A stretch of 64,000 bases of DNA from Cryptomeria japonica. Taxonomy: Eukaryota; Streptophyta; Pinopsida; Cupressales; Cupressaceae. The notes under the pieces are model-generated. The model made no database searches. It was not told where the DNA came from and worked only from the letters and a program-made list of their open reading frames with translations. Both the position numbers and the translations under genes were made by a program. Positions 57,353 to 64,000 of the stretch are shown one piece after another. Position 1 is the first letter of the stretch; each line of letters begins with the position of its first letter. The stretch spans positions 102,882,239 to 102,946,238 of the forward strand of contig NC_081413.1 in assembly GCF_030272615.1 (NCBI RefSeq), given 5' to 3'.

Positions 57353-60300
57353 ATGGCTCCTAAAAGGGAATTTTCCGACAAGGTTAATTATTTAGAAAGA
57401 AGTGTATGTGATGATTTTTTAGAACAGTTGACATTGTCAACTAACCAGGCATCAAAGGCCAAAGAGTTAGTGCCCAGGGCTCCCCGTCTGAAGATAGGAG
57501 AAGGATTGTATGATAAGGGTAATTGGCTGAGAGACCCACAGGTGGGACTGTTCGGGTTGGGGTTATTTAAAGTCAAATTTGGAATGAGAAATTCTCCTGC
57601 CCCTCAAAACAGTATTTGGGAGCTAGATGTTGGGAAGTTGGTAGTCCCAGGGGTATTCATGGATACAGACTTGTTAACCCAAATGGCATTAAATTATGAT
57701 CTAGTAACAAGATGCATCCGGGATATAAATGGGAAAACCCTTGTGGAAATTAATGCTGAGGAATTTAGGACAACATTCAGACTCAATGAGTTCACAAACT
57801 TCCTGGAACCCATAAATTTCACATCATTAGCCCAAGTATACAGTGCACAGAGGAGTCATCTCAGGAATGGGCCTCTTAAAGAACTTTTTCTGAAAATAGG
57901 AGGGTTAGCAGTTGTAGGACCCAATACGCAAGAGCCTTTCTCATTGAGTATGTTTACCTTGAGGGCTAAGGGAATGTATTGGGCACTTTGCCAAGTTCTA
58001 GGAGAGGATGCTGAAGCAAATATGCCAAATCACTACTTGCTAATGATTGTTCAGATTTTGAATCCTTCTCTTGCTATCACATTTGATTATGCTTCTTTTA
58101 TTGCCGATGCTATCCATGGAGGGTTGATAGGAATAAAGAATGGAAAGGTGGATAGACCTTTTGGATGGTATTCGCTCTTAATGCACCTTTTTCTCTTCAA
58201 AGGTGGTGATTATTTTGCTAGTGGACTGGACCTAGTTAAAGAGAAGGAAGGAGAGAAAATGCCAGTACAATTATGGAGTACTGTGTTGTCATGGGACAGA
58301 GAGGATGCTAGTTTCCTAAAGTTTGATAAATATTTTGCATCTAAAATAAGGACTCTCCTTTGCTCTGATAACCCAAGAGTCCCCAAAGTTCTTCTGGAAT
58401 TCATAAGGCCAAAAGAATTCACAGAGAACATCAAAATTGTTCATAACTGGGGTGACATGTATTTGTATCTAGTCTCCACAGTTTTCAGAGTTTTTGGTTT
58501 CAGGGGTACTCTAGGTCCCTCTCAAAGTGGGAATAGCGGAGATCCTTAGGCAAATTGGTTGCCTACAAGAAGCAGAGTTAACAGGCAGAGGCAAAGGGAC
58601 TATTTTCCCTGCAGCTACCATAGCCCACCAATTCGTAATTACAAAGGGAGGTTGGAATTGCTTTGAGGATTTCCTCAAACCTTACCATTTATCCACTGCA
58701 GTGTCCAGGTGTGCTGATCCAGAGGACTTCTTCAATGGTGTGTTCAGGAAGAAGGTAGCATGCAGAGGTAGGCCTCATCAATTCCAATTTTCTGAAGACC
58801 TCATCAGAAATGAATTTGATTTGGGTGAGCAGGAATTAAGGAAAGAAAAGTGGGTGGCTTACAAGAAAGCCTTGGATTTTGTGCATCAATTTGATGCTAG
58901 CTATGACCCATTGTCTAGCTTCTTCCCATTGGAAGAAAAAATAAAATTTTTGATTGTTTGTTTTGAAGATGTGATGCAAACACTGAAGGAGAAGAGGGAA
59001 GCTGTGATTAAGAGTAACCCTGAAAAGGCTAGAATGATCCTGAGCAAATCAGCTTCCACCAAAGCAATTCCTCCTGGTGATTACACATTGCACAAGAAAT
59101 CAGGTTACAGTATGCTAGTGCCTACAACAGGGGAGCCCTCCACGTCCAAAGGAAAGAGGAAGGTACAAGATGTCATTCACATCCAGGATAGCCCAAAGAA
59201 GCAAAGGGTGGGGAAGGAAGTGCAATCAGATACACCTTTGTATTCCCCATCCCAATCCCCTATCCATATAGGAGATGAACAAGCAGCAGCCGAATACCTC
59301 TTGCAGTTGGGTAGCTTGGGTGAAATCGCATACACCTATGATGAAGTGGAGGAGGGAATGCCAGAAGAGCCCATTGATGCTGAAATGGACATCACCTCTA
59401 CTGAACTTAAAGGCCAGGAGTGGGATCCTGAGATAAAAAAGGCAAGTAATGCCTTTTTAGCTGATGACAACTTTGTTACATCAGAAGCATTCATGCAGTT
59501 CATTTGGAAACAACATATAAATAGATATAATGCTAGATGTGAGACAAGGAAGGCTGAGCAGCCTGATAAAGACCCAGCCTCAGTGGAGGAAGAAATAAAA
59601 TAGGAGATGATGGAAGAATTCAAAACCATCACTCCTGAACAGGGAAGAGATCTAGTAGCACAAGCTGGAGTGCTCATCTTACCAGAGTGGGATATTGCTG
59701 ATGCTCTGGTGCTAGATGCAGTAAGAAAAGAAACTAAACCCATGGAAGGGGTTACATTCAGTAAGGATAATGCTGCACTAGTTATGTGGTCCCTCAAGAG
59801 AAATGAGGACAAGAAAAGTAAAGACACCCCAGGGTCAAGTCACCTTGGTGGATTGATGGTCAAAAAAGAGTGCAGAGTACAGTGGTAGTAGAGGTTGCTA
59901 GCACTATGCTAGAAACTGCAAAATTCAGTGTTGCAGTGGCTGAAAAGGAAGCCAAAGAAAAGGAGGCCCTCCATATTAAGTTGGAAATAGTTTTGAAGGC
60001 CTACAATAATGCCAAGGAGGAGGTGAGAGGTAAAGATAGCATCATTGCTAGATTACAAAGCCAGTTGATGGGACAACACCAACAAAGTGAGCCTTCAACA
60101 TTGATGATTTCCTCCTCTCCTGCAAGACCTCCACCTACAAGCCCTATCATCAAATTTCCACTATCCCCAGCACCTTCCAGCTCCCAAATGATTGAGATTA
60201 CTCCTCAAGAATTAGAAAACCTGAAACAAGCTCAGGCCTTGTATGCAGGGAAATATGAGGAGAAAGTAAGGGCCACAATCTCCAGTTTTGCAGAGACAAT

Positions 60301-60979
60301 AAATGTCTCATTGCTCTACAACAACGTGGGAAATATTATAGAGATATGGAATGAGATGAGAAGAGATAAGGCAATTTTGACACCCATTTTTGACAGATGG
60401 AGACCTAGGGAGCAAGATCTAGAGTTCATGTGTGTATCCTGTGATGAAGCAAGAGCTAATCCCATTATCAAATCCACTTCTGATGTCGGTAAGGTCTTAT
60501 TGCAATTGGCAACAGAAGTGGATAATGTGGATAGAAGGGTTAAATTGCTTAAGAAGGAATACACTGATCAAGTTTGTGAGTTGCTCCCAGGAATTTTTGG
60601 TAATCCGGATCAGTTAAAAGACAAGCAGATATGGCTTAAGGAAATAGAAGCCAAATTGTTAGCAAGGGTCAAAGGAATCATTGATCTTGATGATACTTCT
60701 TTCTTTGTCGTGACAATACAAGAGATAGAAAAAATTAAGTCACATTATGGTTTTCTTAATTCAGAAGTCAACAAACTGAGGAATTCTTGGAAAAGGTTGA
60801 CTAAAAATAAAGATGATGTGATTAATTTTTCATGGCCGACAGAAGAGACATATAATGAGTGGGAAGTTAAATATTCCACCCATGATCCGGAGCAGTTGGA
60901 GAGCGCCCCTGAAAAGATAGAAGAGGTTGCAACCGAACAGCCCATTGAACAAATTGTAGAGGTTGAAAAGAGCACATAA
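57353..60979 (+). pseudogene. Large unknown gene inside the insertion (about 1,200 codons)
   Basis: ATG 57353, MAPKREFSDKVNYLERSV; the longer open frame to 57275 begins with TTG. Frame 1 runs to about 58515 (389 codons) with LDVGKLVVPGVFMDTDLLTQ, IRDINGKTLVEINAEEF and GWYSLLMHLFLFKGGDYF. A frameshift between 58515 and 58549 leads to VGIAEILRQIG and 59601. A TAG there (EEEIK-stop-EMMEEF, probably CAG) is followed by the same frame to about 59865. A second shift gives 59870-60979. Features: basic stretch SKGKRKVQD...SPKKQR near 59140-59210 (possible nuclear signal), acidic region 59280-59420, coiled coil 59905-60065, Pro/Ser linker to 60190, helical C-terminus, then stop at 60977. No Gag, protease, integrase or RT motif. 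The N part recalls plant mobile/transposon-associated domains only vaguely. Three lesions suggest recent loss of function. Confidence 0.75.
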
Positions 60980-61918
60980 CTGCTTTTACGCAAAAATTGT
61001 AATCTCTTCAATTTTTGAAATAATTGTAACAAACTCTCCTCGAGAAGTCTGAAGCTTTGTGCATCCATGTTGTTATAAATGGATACCAGGACTAGAGGAA
61101 AAGAGGATCACAAGTTTTTTGTAAGAAAACGCTGTAGAAATTTATCTGAGTTTTTTCAAAGTTTAATGAAGAATCAGAATTTCTTGTAATATTTCTTGAA
61201 ATGAATATCAATATACAGGCCATCGGTTTTGAGTAAAGCTATGTGTTGTCTTCAAGTTTGTTCACAAATTTATTTACTGTCTTTATTCTGAATAATCCAG
61301 GGTTGTTTAGTTTAAATGGAATTGCAAAGCAATCTCAGTATAAGTGTTTGTTAGCTTTTCTCTTTAGGAGGGAAATTAAATACGCGGGATCACTCATACC
61401 AGTAAATTCTTTGGAAGGAACTTTGAATTTTGAGGACCATCGCTTAGTCTAGAATGATTGAATTCTTGTATGTGTCAGGCATATATCAGGATTAGTGGAA
61501 ACCAAGCCGACGGGAAGCATGAAGATATATTGTTTCAGGAGTTTTATTTGAGTTCAGGTGACTCTGTAACTTTGGATAAGGCACTGGTATTAATCGAGGT
61601 TGTTTATTGCATACTTTGTTGATCAAAAATGCTGAAGTTAAGTATAGTTTCTATTCTTTGTCTTCAGTTGATTTCAAGGTGAATAAATCCACTGGTTTTC
61701 TGGACTGGTTTGCTGTGGGTTTATTGTTTAAAAGTGTGAAATTAATTCACAAAGGTATACCCACCTAGGCTCTAAGGAAGCCCGAAGTGTAGAAGGTCTA
61801 ATCAAACCTTGTCATATGTTGTCTCTGGAATTTCCTTATCTTTGATGTTTTCTCTGCACCCAGTTTAGACCATATTATCCTAAGGACATTGAAGGGAATC
61901 AAATTTTGAGGACAACAA
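60980..61918 (+). other. Downstream region of the unknown gene
   Basis: No supported coding sequence; 61243-61452 is a short TTG- or ATG-started frame without motif. Probable 3' UTR and flank copied with the gene. It ends AAATTTTGAGGACAACAAA at the junction. Confidence 0.45.
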
Positions 61919-61922
61919 AACC

Positions 61923-63323
61923 AAATGGGTATTTAGAAACAAAATTAATGAAGATGGCAAGGTAATCAAAAATAAAGAAAGGATAGTGTGTAAGGGATAT
62001 TCTCAGAAAGAAGGAATTGATTAAAATGAGACCTTTCCACCGGTAGCTAGAATTGAGGCAGCCAGATTATTTTTGGCCTTTGCAGCACACAAGAACTACA
62101 AAGTATATCAAATGGATATTAAATGTGCATTTCTGAATGGAGATCTTGAAGAGGAAGTTTACATTGAACAACCTGATGGATTTTCTTTGACAGAAAACAA
62201 AGATATGGTTTGCAGGTTAAGGAAAGCTTTGTATGGATTGAAACAAGCTCCAAGAGCTTGGTATGCAAGATTGGATAAGTATCTTTTGAAGATTGGTTTT
62301 TCTAAAGGTAATGCAGACAACAATTTATATTATAAAGTGACTAATGATGACATCTTGGTTATAGAATTTTTTGTTGATGATATAATTTTTGGAGGAGAAG
62401 ATGGATTATGTAAAGACTTTTCTATTAAAATGCAACAAGAATTTGAAATGTCTATGATTGGAGAAATAAAATTATTTTTAGGATTGCAGATTTCTCAGAC
62501 TGATAAAGGTATATTCTTGAGTCAATCCAAGTACTTAAAAGAGTTACTAAATAAATTTGGGATGGAGAACTCTAAACCGATAAGCACACCTATGACTACA
62601 AATGACAAATTATCACTAAGAGATGAATCTACACCTGTTAAATTGACTAGGTACAAATCTATGATAGGAGGTTTACTGTATTTGACACAAACCGGACCTG
62701 ATATTATGAATACAGTATGTATTGTTTCAATATTTCAGAGTAATCCTAGAGAAAATCATGAATCAGTAGTAAAAAGGATTTTTTGGTACCTACAAGGCAC
62801 TATAGATCTTGGATTATGGTATCCTAGAGATGAAAACTTTGAATTATGTGCATATACAGATGCAAATTGGGTAGGAGATTTGGATGATAGAAAAAGCACC
62901 ACCGGCAAAGCATTTTTTCTTGGAAATAGATTGATTTCTTGGTTGAGTAAGAAACAAATTTGTACATCTTTATCAACAACAAAATCAAAATATATTGCAA
63001 TATCAACTAACTGTACACAGGTACTATGGCTTAAGAAAATGTTGGAGGACATAAAGGTAAAATGCAAGGAACCTATTACTATCTACTGAGATAACACTGC
63101 AACAATTGATATATCTAAGAATCTGGAATTACATTCTAAAACCAAACATGTTTCTATCAAACTAAATTTTCTAAGGGAACATGTTGAAGCAAAAGAGATA
63201 AAATTGGTTTATGTGAATACTAAAGAGCAAATTGCAGATATTTTCACTAAACCTCTGCCTAAGGAAACTTTTGAATATCTCAGAGATCAGCTTGGGGTCA
63301 TACCCTTACCGGTAGAGACTTAG
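61923..63323 (+). pseudogene. pol: Element C pol, second part (RT-RH)
   Basis: Resumes KWVFRNKINEDGKVI. A TAA at about 62023 replaces Tyr of DYNETF. From 62073 a 338-codon open frame holds YQMDIKCAFLNGDL, YGLKQAPRAWYARLD, the intact catalytic FFVDDIIFGG (Asp codons 62376-62381), SQSKYLKELLNKFG, ELCAYTDANWVGD and STTGKAFFLGNRL. In RNase H the AEAEY-like motif is TKSKY, so its catalytic Glu is lost. TGA at 63087. The frame continues as FTKPLPKETFEYLRDQLG to the natural end VET-stop at 63321-63323. Confidence 0.95.
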
Positions 63324-63669
63324 GAAGTTGATGATTATCATCAACCAACAGAATTAACAAAGAAATCTTTTATTCCGGCTTTTGATGAGGAAGCTACTTC
63401 TTAGGGGGAGTAGTTGGTATACTAAATTGATTGCTATTTTGTATATGAACTTGGCTTGGTAATAACTTTGGCATTTGATGTCAAAGGGGGAGATATTGGT
63501 ATGGAAAAACACAAGGAAACACATGTTACTCTCACGGGGAGAGATTGATACTTCGGGAGAAGTTTACTTATATTTTGGTAATTATTGGTATTTTGGTATT
63601 TGGCATTTCTGTTTTGGCACTTTGATGGTTTTTCCATCTTGTGTTGCCATCAATGCCAAAGGGGGAGAT
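63324..63669 (+). other. Element C 3' non-coding region with PPT-like tracts
   Basis: Purine tracts near 63402-63412, 63481-63494, 63534-63545 and 63656-63669; the last abuts the LTR. TGTTGCCATCAATGCCAAA (63642-63660) pairs with TTTGTCATTGATGCCAACA (63690-63708) at 17 of 19 positions. Confidence 0.85.
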
Positions 63670-64000
63670 TGTTGGTATTTTGGTATGGTTTTGTCATTGA
63701 TGCCAACACCTACTAACAATTATCAACTCTGGCACTTTAGAGAATCAGCAACATTCACCGGCAAGCAAATGACTTATGAACAGTCATCGGTATTTGGTAC
63801 ATCGGCAGGATATAATGATCACCAACACTTGGAATGGAATGGAAATCACATGGTTATGTTGAAGACATCATTTGGACACTTTGTCTTGAAGGTTTGTTAA
63901 TTGGCATATTCATATTTGCATATTTGTTGTTACCGACAAATAGGTCCAGGATATACATCGGTAGGTTTATCTTTTCTAGATTAGCATGGCACGCTATGGA
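63670..64000 (+). repeat. Element C 3' LTR, cut by the window edge
   Basis: TGTTGGTATTTTGGTATGG onward. First 331 bp, co-linear with 51576-51880 but with about 30 extra bases near 63762-63795 that the 5' LTR has lost and element B retains in related form. Confidence 0.95.

Larger units (their letters stand above)
55411..61922. mobile_element. 6.5 kb insertion of unknown type carrying a gene
   Basis: Splits the RT domain of element C: GATTGGAACC at 55401-55410 and AACCAAATGGG from 61919 show that the uninterrupted frame is KNVIGT-KWVF. The only shared flank is AACC (55407-55410, 61919-61922). The ends (TATTATCACTATTT and TTGAGGACAACAAA) have no terminal inverted repeat, no LTR, no poly-A and no Helitron CTRR end that I can see. 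It holds an upstream tandem-repeat region, the ~1,200-codon broken gene and a ~0.94 kb downstream region, i.e. a genomic and not a processed copy. Confidence 0.85.
51576..64000 (+). mobile_element. Ty1/copia retrotransposon C, incomplete at window end, with 6.5 kb insertion
   Basis: Same family as B. 5' LTR 51576-52599, primer site, gag from 52656, pol in two parts (to 55410 and from 61923), polypurine tracts, 3' LTR from 63670 cut by the window edge. The pol reading frame is interrupted exactly at GT|KWVF by the insertion at 55411-61922. Several stops; inactive. Confidence 0.94.

Noticed and set aside
55411-61922. Insertion as a CACTA, Helitron or Mutator element
   Set aside because: CACTA occurs at 55417 but not at the very end and no TAGTG partner exists; no CTRR hairpin end; no 8-11-bp duplication.
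55411-61922. Insertion as a LINE-made retrogene
   Set aside because: No poly-A tail or long target duplication, and the upstream repeat region is included.

Overview
The window looks like plant nuclear heterochromatin, built almost entirely from nested, decayed LTR retrotransposons. I find no intact host gene, rRNA, tRNA gene or CRISPR array. The AT-rich composition, the density of Ty1/copia elements with ~0.9-1.7 kb LTRs, the initiator-Met-tRNA type primer sites (TGGTATCAGAGC-like) and the tRNA-derived SINE point to a land plant with a very large genome. A gymnosperm is my guess from the style of the elements; nothing here proves it.

Layout, left to right. 1-4.7 kb: non-coding 3' part and LTR of a Ty3/gypsy-like element. 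4.8-7.6 kb: a decayed coiled-coil gene on the plus strand. 9.88-10.80 kb: solo copia LTR. 11.35-11.47 kb: a SINE with diverged target duplications. 11.6-13.56 kb: another decayed charged/coiled-coil gene ending in an LTR. That LTR is split by copia element A (13664-20642, minus strand, TSD taaag). 20.9-24.0 kb: a minus-strand copia derivative with only gag and protease plus an acidic tail. 24.5-34.0 kb: a gypsy-like LTR, leader and gag-like ORF, with the LTR split by copia element B (25114-31792, plus strand, TSD ataaa). 34.8-45.5 kb: a minus-strand mosaic in which a copia 3' LTR and primer regions enclose a non-retroviral gene, itself split by element F (37843-43089, two LTRs of 1563 bp). 45.5-51.6 kb: minus-strand copia element D, whose gag is interrupted by copia element C (51576 to past the window edge). 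C is interrupted in its RT domain by a 6.5 kb insertion (55411-61922) carrying a promoter-like tandem-repeat array and the best preserved coding region of the window (57353-60979, about 1,200 codons, one TAG and two frameshifts).

The copia elements carry the usual gag, protease, integrase, reverse transcriptase and RNase H order. All are dead: nonsense codons dominated by CAG/CAA to TAG/TAA, and lost catalytic residues in several. Several unrelated-looking genes ride inside or next to these elements, which suggests recurrent acquisition of extra genes.

The most interesting signals are structural. Five copia LTR families share a hairpin close to the 3' end of the LTR, just before the primer site where one is present, whose stem differs between families but stays paired. 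Four elements with a visible PPT/LTR junction (B, C, D, E) also share an inverted repeat that puts the polypurine tract and LTR start in a loop; it is weaker in A. Both are visible directly in the sequence and need alignment and folding to confirm.
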